Origin: JACPFV01 sp038043245
Lineage (GTDB): Bacteria; Pseudomonadota; Gammaproteobacteria; Nevskiales; Nevskiaceae
Length of the DNA stretch: 64,000 bases
Reading direction: 5' to 3'
NCBI GenBank assembly: GCA_038043245.1
Contig: JBBTCH010000001.1
Location: 1-64,000, forward strand
Below the pieces are notes generated by a model, which saw only the letters and a list, made by a program, of their open reading frames with translations, did not search any database and had not been told where the DNA came from. A program made the translations under genes and the position numbers. Shown here one piece after another: positions 31,810 through 42,700 of this stretch (the stretch's first letter is position 1; the number at the start of each line of letters is the position of its first letter).

Positions 31810-33228
31810 ATGAAACAAATCCGCACATTGATCCCGCTGGCGCTCGTCGCCGCACTGACGGCCTGTGGCGGCGGTGCGAACCCCAATGCGACGGCGCCTG
31901 TCGAAGGCGTGACGCCCGCCGCGCCCAAGGCGGTGTGCGGCCCCGGCTCGCGTCCCGAAACCGGCATGCAGGGCCGCGTCAGCGTCGAAGATCACGACAG
32001 CGGCCGCGCCGCGCAGGGCTTCACCTGCAACACCGAGATGGTCGGTTCGTACCTCGTCGAAAACGCCGTCGGCACCGTCGGCGGCTTCAAGGTCGAGCGT
32101 TACACCGACAAGGACGGCCACGACTGCGCCTATTACGACAGCACCCTGATGTGGCCCACCAACATTTTCGATCTCGAATCCGGCGTCAACGTGCTCGACA
32201 TGTCCGACCCGACCAACCCGGTGCGCACCGCCGAGCTGGTCACGCCCGCCATGCTGTCGCCGCACGAATCGGTCATCGTCAGCCACAAGCGTGGCGTACT
32301 GGCGGCGGTCACCGGCAATGCCTCGTTCTATCCCGGCATCGTCGATATCTACGACATCTCGCAGGACTGCCGCAGTCCGGTGCTCAAGTCCTCGCTGCCC
32401 ACCGGCATCTTCGGCCACGAAAGCGGCATCGCCCCCGACGGCATGACGTTCTATACCGCCTCGCCCAGCACCAAGACCCTGGTCGCGCTCGACATCAGCA
32501 ACCTGATGGCGCCGATCCCGCTGTGGCAGGGCAACTACGATTCGCACGGACTCTCGCTCAGCGCCGACGGCAACCGCGCTTATATCGCCGGCACCGGCAG
32601 CGGGCTGATCATCCTCGACGTTTCCGAAGTGCAGTCGCGCAAAGCCAGTCCGGTGGTGCGCGAGATTTCGCGTCTGACGTGGGACAGCATGAGCATCCCG
32701 CAGAACGCCATTCCCATCACCATCAAGGGCAAGCCCTACATCGTCGAGATCGATGAGTTCTCGAAGGACGACAGCAGCCCCAGCGCCGCCTTCAACGGCG
32801 ACCGCGTCGGTGCCGGACGCATCATTGATATCAGCGACGAAACCAAGCCCGCCGTGATCTCCGACCTGCGGCTCGAAGTGCATCAGCCCGAGAACCGCGC
32901 CGCCATCGCCGACGACCCCGGCGCCATGATTCCCATCCAAGGATATGCCGGCCACTACTGCAACGTGCCGACGCGGGTGGACCCAACGATTGTCGCCTGC
33001 AGCATGATTCTCTCCGGCCTGCGCATCTTCGACATCCGCGATCCGCGCAACCCAAAAGAAGTCGCCTACTTCAACGCGCCCTCGCAACCGCGTGTCTCGC
33101 CGGTGTTCGTCGAGAGCAACTGGGCCATGTCGAGCCCGTCGTTCGTGCCCGAGCGCAAAGAGATCTGGTACTCCGACGGTTACAGCGGCTTCTACGCCGT
33201 GCGTGTCACCAACGACGCCTGGAAATAA
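31810..33228 (+). CDS. LVIVD-repeat lipoprotein (paralogue)
   Basis: A 472-residue paralogue of 27396-28844 with lipobox ALTAC after MKQIRTLIPLALVA. Shared blocks include CGPGSRPETG, GGFKVERYTD, NVLDMSDP, MSIPQNAIP and GYAGHYCNVPTRV. Repeats such as VDIYDISQDC, LIILDVSEVQ and LRIFDIRDP are LVIVD repeats. It is monocistronic here and ends 10 bp before a strong hairpin. The start was placed at the lipoprotein signal rather than at 31774. Confidence 0.88.
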   Translation: MKQIRTLIPLALVAALTACGGGANPNATAPVEGVTPAAPKAVCGPGSRPETGMQGRVSVEDHDSGRAAQGFTCNTEMVGSYLVENAVGTVGGFKVERYTDKDGHDCAYYDSTLMWPTNIFDLESGVNVLDMSDPTNPVRTAELVTPAMLSPHESVIVSHKRGVLAAVTGNASFYPGIVDIYDISQDCRSPVLKSSLPTGIFGHESGIAPDGMTFYTASPSTKTLVALDISNLMAPIPLWQGNYDSHGLSLSADGNRAYIAGTGSGLIILDVSEVQSRKASPVVREISRLTWDSMSIPQNAIPITIKGKPYIVEIDEFSKDDSSPSAAFNGDRVGAGRIIDISDETKPAVISDLRLEVHQPENRAAIADDPGAMIPIQGYAGHYCNVPTRVDPTIVACSMILSGLRIFDIRDPRNPKEVAYFNAPSQPRVSPVFVESNWAMSSPSFVPERKEIWYSDGYSGFYAVRVTNDAWK

Positions 33229-33238
33229 TGAGATTTTT

Positions 33239-33260
33239 CCCTCTCCCCTCGGGGAGAGGG
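33239..33260 (+). terminator. CCCTCTCCCC/GGGGAGAGGG hairpin
   Basis: A perfect ten-base inverted repeat with a two-base loop follows the LVIVD stop by ten bases. The adjoining CTAGGGTGAGGGG completes the usual form of this dispersed palindrome. It lies between convergent genes and supplies the last codons of the unknown gene that starts at 33803. Confidence 0.65.
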
Positions 33261-33803
33261 CTAGGGTGAGGGGTTGCTGAGCTTCCTCGCCGCCGCCGAC
33301 AAAAGAATCCGCGAATAAAGCTGGTGAAAACCAAGCAGGGCGTGGAACATAAACGGCATCTGAGTTTTTGTCGTCATCCCCGCGTAGGCGGGGATCCAAT
33401 TCTTCTTGGTCTTTTCTTTCGGCACCACCGCCGAGCCGAAATACAGTCGCGTTGCCTTGCCATCGTTGATCGGTTCCACCATCAGCCACGACCGCGTGCT
33501 GCCGTAGAGGTCGCACATCAGAAGCTGGTTCGGCGCACGCGCTTCCACGCTCCACGCCGCAAACGCATCGAGCTTGTCCGCCGCGAGTTGTTGCGCCTGT
33601 TGGTCGGTCGAAGGTCTTGCGACCACGTATTTCAGGATGAAGCGTTCCAGCTTGAATACCCACGTCGTGTAGAACGCCGTCACGTATTGCTCGTGCGAGA
33701 TCACACCGGGCATATCGGTGGCGTAGCAGTCCGTGTAGCCGCCGTTGCGCGAATACACACCGAGAAGGGCGTTGGCGGGCAGCGGGGGTTTTGAAATAAC
33801 CAC
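33261..33803 (-). CDS. Unknown protein, copy A of a duplicated gene
   Basis: A 180-residue protein of no family I recognise, MVISKPPLPANALLGVYSRN. It is very similar to copy B at 37290-37823 through GGYTDCYAT, AFYTTWVFKLERFILKY and WLMVEPINDGKATRLYFGSA. The segment NWIPAYAGMTTK near residue 140 is translated from a dispersed palindrome (33372-33401), and the last residues (NPSP) from another. The domain before the insertion is alpha/beta with a short hydrophobic start, not a signal peptide. The HxlR regulator gene begins 447 bp upstream of the start on the same strand and ends ten bases away. Confidence 0.7.
   Translation of the reverse strand: MVISKPPLPANALLGVYSRNGGYTDCYATDMPGVISHEQYVTAFYTTWVFKLERFILKYVVARPSTDQQAQQLAADKLDAFAAWSVEARAPNQLLMCDLYGSTRSWLMVEPINDGKATRLYFGSAVVPKEKTKKNWIPAYAGMTTKTQMPFMFHALLGFHQLYSRILLSAAARKLSNPSP
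33372..33401. repeat. In-frame GTCATCCCCGC...GGATCCA palindrome
   Basis: CCCCGC and GCGGGG arms around a TAG centre form a REP-like hairpin inside the coding frame of copy A. It yields the peptide NWIPAYAGMTT. The same insertion, with base changes, is at 37392-37421 in copy B. Confidence 0.75.
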
Positions 33804-33812
33804 CGTCCAGTA

Positions 33813-34250
33813 TTACCGCGCGTCTCGGACTGTCCGGCGCACTGCGTGACGCGCCCGGACCTCGGCGATGAACCCGTCGCGATCCTTCTTCATGCTGCGC
33901 ATGAGCTCGGCCGGTGTCCCGTTCTCCGGGGCGTATTTCGCGCCCCAGCGCAGGATCTCCAGGATGACCGGCAGCAGGTCCAGCGCCTTCTCGGTCGGCG
34001 TGTAGATCACGCGCCGGCCATGCTCCGGGTCATCGGCGCGCGTGACGAGTCCCGCACGCTCGAACAGCTTCAGGCGGCTGGCCAGGATGTTCGAGGCGAT
34101 CTGTTCATTCGAGGCAAGGAACTCCTGGAAGTAGCGCTTCTGCGACAGGATCAGGTCGCGCAGCACCAGCAGCGTCCACTTGTCGCCCACGAAGTCGAGC
34201 GCGTAGGCGATTGGGCAATCCGACCGGCACTCCTGAGATTTCACAGTCAT
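33813..34250 (-). CDS. HxlR-family transcriptional regulator
   Basis: A 145-residue winged-helix protein, MTVKSQECRSDCPIAYALDF. GDKWTLLVLRDLILSQKRYFQEF is the family hallmark, and the Cys residues near the N-terminus are typical of members that sense electrophiles or oxidants. It is divergent from a glutathione transferase gene, and the region between them has two palindromes and a promoter. By analogy it represses the transferase until an electrophile modifies it. The frame extends to 34277, but the ATG at 34250 is the usual HxlR start. Confidence 0.87.
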   Translation of the reverse strand: MTVKSQECRSDCPIAYALDFVGDKWTLLVLRDLILSQKRYFQEFLASNEQIASNILASRLKLFERAGLVTRADDPEHGRRVIYTPTEKALDLLPVILEILRWGAKYAPENGTPAELMRSMKKDRDGFIAEVRARHAVRRTVRDAR

Positions 34251-34270
34251 GCAGCAGGCTAGGGCGGATA

Positions 34271-34317
34271 CTTGCAAAGTGCAAGTGTGTGGTTATACTC
34301 ACTTGCGGTTTGCAAGT
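34271..34317 (+). promoter_or_regulatory. Promoter with two HxlR-type operators for the GST gene
   Basis: TTGCAA (34272-34277) and TATACT (34294-34299) are spaced 16 bp, a good sigma-70 promoter towards the GST gene. CTTGCAAAGTGCAAG (34271-34285) is a perfect six-base dyad covering the -35 box. ACTTGCGGTTTGCAAGT (34301-34317) is a second dyad over the likely start point. Both share ACTTGCA/TGCAAGT half-sites, as expected for a dimeric repressor. The HxlR gene starts 21 bp to the left. Confidence 0.75.
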
Positions 34318-34350
34318 AATCTCCACGTTATCCCCTCACAAGGAACAACC

Positions 34351-34974
34351 ATGACCAAGCTCGTGCTGACTTATTTTGATTTCGACGGCGGCCGCGGCGA
34401 GCCCGCGCGCCTGGCTCTGCACATCGGCGGCGTTGCGTTTGAAGACAAACGCATTCCTGGCCCCGAGTGGCCCAAGGTCCGCGACCAGATGCCTTTCCGC
34501 GCCATGCCAGTGCTGGACGTGGACGGCAAAATCATCGCCCATTCCAACACCATCAACCGCTACGTCGGCAAGCTGACTGGCCTGTATCCGAAGGACGACT
34601 GGCAGGCCGCGCTGTGCGACGAAGCCATGGACGCGGCCGAGGACATCGGCACGCGGATCGGCGCGACGATGCAGTTAGGGCCCGACGAAAAGAAGAAAGC
34701 ACGAGAAGAACTGGCGGCCGGACCTATCCCGCGTTTCCTCGAGCAGTTGCAGGCGCGGCTGAAAGCGGCCGGCGGCGAATACTTTGCCGACAAGCGTCTC
34801 ACGGTCGCCGATCTGAAAGTTTTCATGTGGGTCCGCTGGCTCAGGTCGGGCGCCCTCGACCACATTGCCAAAGATCTTCCCGACCGCATCGCGCCGCTGC
34901 TGGTGCAACACTTCGAGCGGGTGGCCGCGCACCCCGAGGTCGCGGCGTACTACCAGGCGAGGAAGAAGGCGTAA
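34351..34974 (+). CDS. Glutathione S-transferase (sigma-like)
   Basis: A 207-residue two-domain GST with AAGGA upstream. LTYFDFDGGRGEPARLALH at the N-terminus carries the catalytic Tyr of sigma-type enzymes, and AMPVLDVDGKIIAHSNTINRY supplies the glutathione-binding cis-Pro and Ser. The helical domain ends near DHIAKDLPDRIAP. It would conjugate glutathione to electrophiles. The expected control is by the divergent HxlR protein. A 22-codon remnant of a sister gene is at 36985-37050. Confidence 0.9.
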   Translation: MTKLVLTYFDFDGGRGEPARLALHIGGVAFEDKRIPGPEWPKVRDQMPFRAMPVLDVDGKIIAHSNTINRYVGKLTGLYPKDDWQAALCDEAMDAAEDIGTRIGATMQLGPDEKKKAREELAAGPIPRFLEQLQARLKAAGGEYFADKRLTVADLKVFMWVRWLRSGALDHIAKDLPDRIAPLLVQHFERVAAHPEVAAYYQARKKA

Positions 34975-35014
34975 TTAAATCGAGCCTGGGCCCTTTGATT
35001 ATTCTCACGCTTCA

Positions 35015-36949
<1,935 letters not shown>

Positions 36950-36984
36950 TGTAGTGACAAGCGCGCCCACCCTAGGAGAAAACC

Positions 36985-37050
36985 ATGCCCAAAATCGTTC
37001 TGACGTATTTCGATTTTCAGGCTCAAGCCGCGCAGCGGATTGAGCACTGA
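36985..37050 (+). pseudogene. Remnant of a glutathione S-transferase gene
   Basis: After TAGGAG, a short frame begins MPKIVLTYFDF, almost the same as the MTKLVLTYFDF start of the intact GST at 34351. It then diverges and stops after 22 codons. The original ribosome site and first 11 codons survive; the remainder is gone. Its location next to copy B of the unknown gene mirrors the intact GST next to copy A. Confidence 0.8.
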
Positions 37051-37289
37051 CCCCGCAGTCTTCTGGCGGGGCAGCCCAAGCGCATCGGCCTGTTTCAGGC
37101 TGTTTTTGAGGCTCAAATCAAAAAAATCGGTACTAAATGTGTACCACGCATTTGTTCTGCAAGGCCGTTCAGGACTTCAAAACCGGCCAATGCGCTTAGG
37201 CAAAAAATCATCGCTCAGGTCGCTAATTATTCAATCCGTTCGTGGTGAGTGTTGCCGCGCAGCGGCAACGTATCGAACCACGTAGAGAA

Positions 37290-37823
37290 TCAGGCGCTTA
37301 GTTTCTTCGCTGCCGCCGACAACAGAATCCGCGAATAGAGTTTGTGAAATCCGAGCAGCGCGTGAAACACGAACGGCATCTGATTTTTTGTCGTCATTCC
37401 CGCGGAGGCGGGAATCCAGTTCTTCTTGGTCTTTTCTTTCGGCACCACCGCCGAACCGAAATACAGACGCGTCGCCTTGCCGTCGTTGATCGGCTCCACC
37501 ATCAACCACGACCGGGTGCGGCCAAAGACGTCGCACATCAGAAGCTGGTTCGGCGCACGTGCTTCCACACTCCACGCTGCAAACGCGTCGAGCGTGCCCG
37601 CCGCGAGTTGCTGCGTCTGCGCGTCGGTCGAAGGCCTGCCAACCGCGTATTTCAAGATGAAGCGTTCCAGCTTGAACACCCAGGTGGTGTAGAACGCCGC
37701 CACATATTGTTCGTACGATATCGTGCTGGGCAGCTCAGTGGCGTAGCAGTCCGTGTAACCGCCGTTGCGCGAATAGACGCCGAGCAGTGCGGTGGCAGGC
37801 AGTAGAAGTTTTGAGATGATCAT
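37290..37823 (-). CDS. Unknown protein, copy B of a duplicated gene
   Basis: A 177-residue paralogue of copy A (33261-33803), MIISKLLLPATALLGVYSRN. The two agree in most positions, including the palindrome-derived NWIPASAGMTTK segment. Function is unknown. It stands alone between a GST remnant and the ATPase-PIN island. Copies A and B probably arose by duplication after the palindrome had entered the gene. Confidence 0.7.
   Translation of the reverse strand: MIISKLLLPATALLGVYSRNGGYTDCYATELPSTISYEQYVAAFYTTWVFKLERFILKYAVGRPSTDAQTQQLAAGTLDAFAAWSVEARAPNQLLMCDVFGRTRSWLMVEPINDGKATRLYFGSAVVPKEKTKKNWIPASAGMTTKNQMPFVFHALLGFHKLYSRILLSAAAKKLSA
37392..37421. repeat. In-frame GTCATTCCCGC...GGAATCCA palindrome
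   Basis: CCCGC/GCGGG arms around GGA form the same hairpin type as in copy A (33372-33401), at the same place in the paralogous gene, giving NWIPASAGMTT. Confidence 0.75.
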
Positions 37824-37850
37824 TGCTCATTATCGCCTCGCGCCAAATCG

Positions 37851-37882
37851 AACCTGGCCCCTTTAACCTGGCCCCTTTAACC
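37851..37882. repeat. Tandem 14-bp repeat AACCTGGCCCCTTT
   Basis: Two direct copies of AACCTGGCCCCTTT followed by AACC lie just outside the 3' end of the PIN gene. A related string, TCGAGCCTGGGCCCTTTGA, occurs at 34980-34999 after the GST gene. Such AAATCGAACCTGGCCCCTTT strings often flank mobile or recombined segments, from memory. Confidence 0.6.
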
Positions 37883-37915
37883 TTCTAGTTATGCGCGTGT
37901 TTTGACTTGGATTTC

Positions 37916-38356
37916 TTATTTGCAATTCTTGCAAACATTTGTTCTGAGTAAATGAGTCTGACCTTGAAATATTTTCCCACGAGGCTTGTTTACGAGTGAA
38001 GGATTGCGAAAATCCGATCTCAAATCGTTGTCTCTAGAAAATAACAAACGCGCGCCGGAGGTAACGGCAAGAGCTACTACATGGGGATCGTCAGACACGC
38101 AAACTCCAGGGAGGGCCAATTTTTCTTCTTCGGCATCTACGAGCCCATCATTTATCCGAAAGAGCTTGCCTGCAGCTTTAAGATTCACTAGCCATTTTTG
38201 CACTGAACGATTGTTTTCAAGCTCTCGCAAAAGTTTGCCGCCCGCTACTAAGGAGCCAGAGCCTGTCTCAACCCAGCTCCGAAACATCTCTGCATCGGCT
38301 GGTGGATTAGCAGATAACACTTCGCCAGAAGTGTTGGCATCGAGGATCGCGCACAT
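37916..38356 (-). CDS. PIN-domain nuclease, partner of an AAA ATPase
   Basis: A 146-residue protein with the PIN acidic set: AILDAN (Asp 6), LLRELENN (Glu 45), SDDPHVVALA (Asp 90) and LLFSRDNDL (Asp 109 and 111). PIN domains are Mg2+-dependent RNases, common as toxins. The C-terminus after residue 120 is Lys/Arg/Cys-rich (VCKNCK). It starts two bases after the stop of the ATPase gene, so the pair is one transcript. There is no small antitoxin gene next to it, unlike VapBC. Base composition is clearly AT-richer than the surroundings, which points to transfer. A role in phage defence by RNA cleavage is inferred from context. Confidence 0.82.
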   Translation of the reverse strand: MCAILDANTSGEVLSANPPADAEMFRSWVETGSGSLVAGGKLLRELENNRSVQKWLVNLKAAGKLFRINDGLVDAEEEKLALPGVCVSDDPHVVALAVTSGARLLFSRDNDLRSDFRNPSLVNKPRGKIFQGQTHLLRTNVCKNCK

Positions 38357-38358
38357 TA

Positions 38359-39681
38359 CTACGTGCCTAAAAAACGACGATCTTCATCAAAAAAGAATTT
38401 TCTGTAACCTTTGGGAGCGCCTTTTAAATTTCCAAGGCTATCAATCGACATATTATGGATCTGTACTTGGTTCCGTTTTCGTTCCAAAAACAAAATAGAT
38501 ACGTTTTCAGCAGGAATTGAGCCCGCTGCTACTTCGCTCCTAACACGGTTGACGAGATAGTCCGAATGGGTCTCAACGACAAAATGTCGACCACCACTCG
38601 ACATTCGAGCGAGGAACGTACCAAGCGCTGCTTGTCCGCGCGGATGAAGATGTACCTCTGGTTGTTGCCAGAGAAACCTAGCTCTCTCTTCAGAGAGAAT
38701 TGCGTCGACAAGTATTGGTAATACTTGACTCACTCCATAGCCGACATCTACATAATTAATCTTGGGGCCGCCTAAACGCACACGAATTTGAAATGGATCG
38801 CTTTCGCTTTTGCCTAACGGTCTGACATCTATGTAGTCAAACAGTCCGCCTGCCTTCCCGAAATCTTCGAGAGCTGCTTTAAGGCGTGTCCAAACAGATT
38901 TATCTCCAAAGAAAGTTTTTGCAAGCACAAGTGGCACGTGACTTCCTTCCGGCCCTGGCGTTTCCTTCGCTGGATTGTATGTTCGCTCAGGTTGGGTCCG
39001 AATCGGCGCTACGGCAAAAGGTCGTTGCGCGCTGTTCTGAAAGCGAGGCCCTAAGAGGCGATGTATTTTTAAGTACTCGTCTTCAGATAAGCGATCACTT
39101 TTATTTTCCGCGTCCGGCCTAACACTGTACGGAGCCAGTCCGGAAATGTGAAGCAACATATCCCAACTCGCACCGCCGTGATCGGTAAGGAACGCATGAT
39201 ATTCAGCCGGTATATCGCGCACGACTGTTTTCTCGGGGGTCTTATACGATACGGTCCACTTTCCAGAATCGGATTTTCCTAAATGCAGTGTAAAAATTCC
39301 ATCGACGTCAATTTTATTGCTTACAACGATGGATTCGGCGCCTCGTTTGCCAAGCTCCAATTCGCGATGTACGCACTCCGGTTTGCCTGATGGAGATTGC
39401 TCTGCATTTATCATTTCGCGAAAACCAAGGGTGATAGTACGTGCTCGCCCTTTTTTTCCGCCAAACATGTGAGCAATTTGCTCAAAAGCTCCAAAGCGAA
39501 ATGGATCTTCATTAAAATCAAGTTTTTGTGTTCTATAAGCCATATCCCATGCCAGCCGGATGCAGGAAAGAAGGGTTGTCTTTCCAGCGCTGTTATCTCC
39601 AAGCACTAGCGTTAAGGGTTTAATTACAGCGTGCTCGGGAGCAACAAAGCACCTAATGTTTCGCATTATTAATTCGTTCAT
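38359..39681 (-). CDS. AAA family (ABC-like, DUF3696-type) ATPase
   Basis: A 440-residue SMC-like ATPase. Walker A GDNSAGKTT is at 28-36, an ABC-like GYGVSQVLP at 314-322, Walker B with QQPEVHLHP near 339-347 and an H-loop VETHSDYLVNRV near 369-380. The end, IDSLGNLKGAPKGYRKFFFDE, resembles DUF3696. There is no TOPRIM or HNH domain fused, so it is not an OLD nuclease by itself. Such ATPases act as sensors in several defence systems with a separate effector. Here the effector would be the PIN protein encoded two bases downstream. The start may be the Met at residue 1 or at 6 (MRNIRCF). Codon and base use differ from both flanks. Confidence 0.85.
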   Translation of the reverse strand: MNELIMRNIRCFVAPEHAVIKPLTLVLGDNSAGKTTLLSCIRLAWDMAYRTQKLDFNEDPFRFGAFEQIAHMFGGKKGRARTITLGFREMINAEQSPSGKPECVHRELELGKRGAESIVVSNKIDVDGIFTLHLGKSDSGKWTVSYKTPEKTVVRDIPAEYHAFLTDHGGASWDMLLHISGLAPYSVRPDAENKSDRLSEDEYLKIHRLLGPRFQNSAQRPFAVAPIRTQPERTYNPAKETPGPEGSHVPLVLAKTFFGDKSVWTRLKAALEDFGKAGGLFDYIDVRPLGKSESDPFQIRVRLGGPKINYVDVGYGVSQVLPILVDAILSEERARFLWQQPEVHLHPRGQAALGTFLARMSSGGRHFVVETHSDYLVNRVRSEVAAGSIPAENVSILFLERKRNQVQIHNMSIDSLGNLKGAPKGYRKFFFDEDRRFLGT

Positions 39682-39727
39682 GGCAGTACTCGTCGTTGTG
39701 GCGCGTGTCTAGCGTAAAATTTACGGG

Positions 39728-42700
39728 TCACATGCTTCTTCGATACTGCCCGCCCACTTCAAACAGCGCATGCGTGATCTGCCCGAGTGAGCAGGCACGC
39801 ACGGCGTCCATCAGGGCTTCGAAAACATTGGTGTGGTTGATGGCGGCGGCGCGCAGTTTGTCGAGCAGCGCTGTCGCGTCTTTGTCGTGGCGCTTCTGGA
39901 AGTCGCGCAACCGTTTGATCTGGTCGTTCTTCTCGTCACTGCTGGAACGGGTCAGTGCGGTTTCGGTTTTCTCGGGCGGTTTTTCGTCTGGGTTCAAGAA
40001 GGTGTTGACGCCAACAATGGGCAGTTCGCCGCTGTGCTTCTGGTGTTCGTAGTACAGCGATTCTTCCTGAATGCGTGAGCGCTGGTAGCCGGTTTCCATG
40101 GCGCCGAGCACGCCGCCGCGCTCGGAGATGCGCTCGAATTCCTTGAGCACGGCTTCTTCGACGAGGTCGGTCAGCTCGTCAATGATGAAGCTGCCCTGAT
40201 TCGGGTTCTCGTTTTTGCCCAAGCCCCATTCCTTGTTGATGACGAGCTGGATCGCCAGTGCGCGGCGCACGCTTTCCGCGGTCGGTGTGGTGATGGCTTC
40301 GTCGTAGGCGTTGGTGTGCAGGCTGTTGCAGTTGTCGTAGATGGCGATGAGCGCCTGCAGCGTGGTGCGGATGTCGTTGAACGAAATCTCTTGCGCGTGT
40401 AGCGAGCGGCCGGAAGTCTGGATGTGGTACTTGAGTTTCTGGCTGCGGTCGTTGGCGCCGTACTTGTCGCGCATCGCCACCGCCCATATGCGCCGCGCCA
40501 CGCGGCCGAGCACTGAATACTCTGGGTCCATGCCGTTGCTGAAGAAGAAACTCAGGTTCGGCGCAAAGTCGTCCACCTTCATGCCGCGTGCCAGATACGC
40601 CTCGACGAAGGTAAAACCGTTCGACAACGTGAAGGCGAGCTGCGAGATCGGGTTCGCCCCCGCTTCGGCGATGTGATATCCCGAAATCGAAACCGAATAG
40701 AAGTTCTTGACGTTGTTGGCGATGAAATATTCCTGGATGTCGCCCATGCACTTGAGCGCGAACTCGGTGCTGAAGATGCAGGTGTTCTGGCCCTGGTCTT
40801 CCTTGAGGATGTCGGCCTGCACGGTGCCGCGCACGGTGGCCAGCGTCTGCGCCTTGATCTGTTTGTGTTCGTCGGCGTTCGGCTCGCGCTTGTGCTCGGC
40901 GCGGAACTTGTCCACCTGCTGGTCAATGGCGGTGTTGAGGAAGAACGCGAGGATGGTCGGCGCCGGGCCGTTGATGGTCATGCTCACCGAGTTGTTCGGC
41001 GCGCAGAGGTCGAAGCCCTTGTACAGCTCCTTCATGTCGTCGAGCGTGGCGATGCTCACGCCGCTGTTGCCGACCTTGCCGTAGATGTCGGGCCGCTCGT
41101 CCGGGTTTTCGCCGTAGAGCGTCACCGAATCAAACGCGGTGGACAGCCGCTTGGCCGGCTGGCCCTTGGACAAAAGATGAAAACGCTCGTTGGTGCGGCG
41201 CGGGCCGCCTTCGCCGGCAAACATGCGTGCGGGGTCTTCGTTCTCGCGCTTGAACGGAAAAACGCCGGCGGTGTAGGGGAAGAAGCCGGGCAGATTCTCC
41301 AGCCGCAGCCACTTGAGCAGATCACCTTCGTCGGAATACTTGGGCAGCGCGACCTTGGGGATGTGCGTGCCGGACAGCGAAACGTTGGTGAGCTTCACGC
41401 TGATTTCGCGGTCGCGCACCTTGTACTTGTATTCATCGCCGACGTAGTGCTGGCGGATTTCCGGCCACGCATGCAGCAGTTGTTTGGATTCCGGGTGCAT
41501 CAGCTCCACGCGCTGGTGCAGGGCGGTCTTGAGCTCGGTCAGCGGCGCGCCGGTGTGTTCCAGCATGTGGATGGATTCGCGCAGGTGCTGGCGCTCGCGG
41601 GCGATGACGGCCTGCTCTTCGGTCTGCTTGCGGTAGCCGCGGTTGGCTTGGGCGATCTCTGCGAGGTAGCGCGCGCGCGCGCCGGGAACGATCTGCCGCG
41701 CGGAGGTGGAGGTTTTGGTGGCGGGTTTCTTTAAAACCCCGTCATCCCGGCGCAAGCCGGAATCCAGTTCTTTTGCTTTGGCGGTAATGGCTCCTGGATC
41801 CCGGCTTTCGCCGGGATGACGAGAAGGAAGCTGTAATCCCTTCGCCACCAACTGATCCCGCACCTCGAAATACAGCGCGGTCACGCCGTCGTCGTTGAAG
41901 CGCGAGGCGATGGTGCCGTACACCGGCAGGTCTTCCGGTTTCTTGGCAAAGGCCTGCTTGTTGCGCTGCACGGCTTTGCGCACGTCGCGTACGGCGTCTT
42001 CGGCGCCGCGGCGGTCGAACTTGTTGACCGCGACCACGTCGGCGAAGTCGAGCATGTCGATCTTCTCGAGCTGGCTGGCGGCGCCGAACTCTGGCGTCAT
42101 CACGTACAGCGACACATCCGCGTGCTCGGTGATGGCGGCGTCGCCCTGGCCTATGCCGGCGGTTTCGGCGATGACCAGATCAAAACCTGCGGCTTTGCAC
42201 GCGGCAATCGCGCCGGGCAGGGCGGCGGAGATCTCTTTGCCGCCTTCGCGCGAGGCCAGCGAGCGGAAGTAGATGTTCGGATGTGTGATCGCATTCATGC
42301 GGATGCGATCGCCCAGCAGCGCGCCGCCCGATTTGCGCCGCGACGGGTCCACCGCGATGACCGCGATCTTGAGTTGGTCCTGCTGGTCGAGACGGAAACG
42401 GCGGATGACTTCGTCATTGACGGACGACTTGCCCGCGCCGCCGGTGCCGGTGACGCCTAGTACGGGAATTGCAGTCGAGGGTGCGGGAATCAACGAGGCG
42501 TCGAGACTGCCGGCTTCGATGAGGCTGATGACGCGCGACAGCGCGCGGCGGTCGCCACCTTTTACTTTCAACAAGAGCGAAGCCGCATCACCTTCGAGTT
42601 TGTGCTCGGCGCGCTTGATCATGTCTTTGATCATGCCCAGCAGGCCCATCTGCTGGCCGTCGTGCGGTGAGTAGATGCGCGAAACACCGTAGGCGTGCAG

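Noticed and set aside
31777..33663. A 628-codon minus-strand frame over the LVIVD gene
   Set aside because: It shadows the plus-strand lipoprotein, has no domain and reads straight through dispersed palindromes.
37040..37285. An 81-codon plus-strand frame between the GST remnant and copy B
   Set aside because: No ribosome site, no recognisable domain and composition unlike neighbours; more likely degraded DNA left by the duplication.
37916..38356. PIN gene as a VapC toxin of a VapBC pair
   Set aside because: No small antitoxin gene is next to it; the coupled upstream gene is a 440-residue ATPase.
38359..39681. ATPase as an OLD-type nuclease (Gabija GajA-like)
   Set aside because: There is no TOPRIM domain after the ATPase domain; the H-loop is followed only by a short DUF3696-like end.
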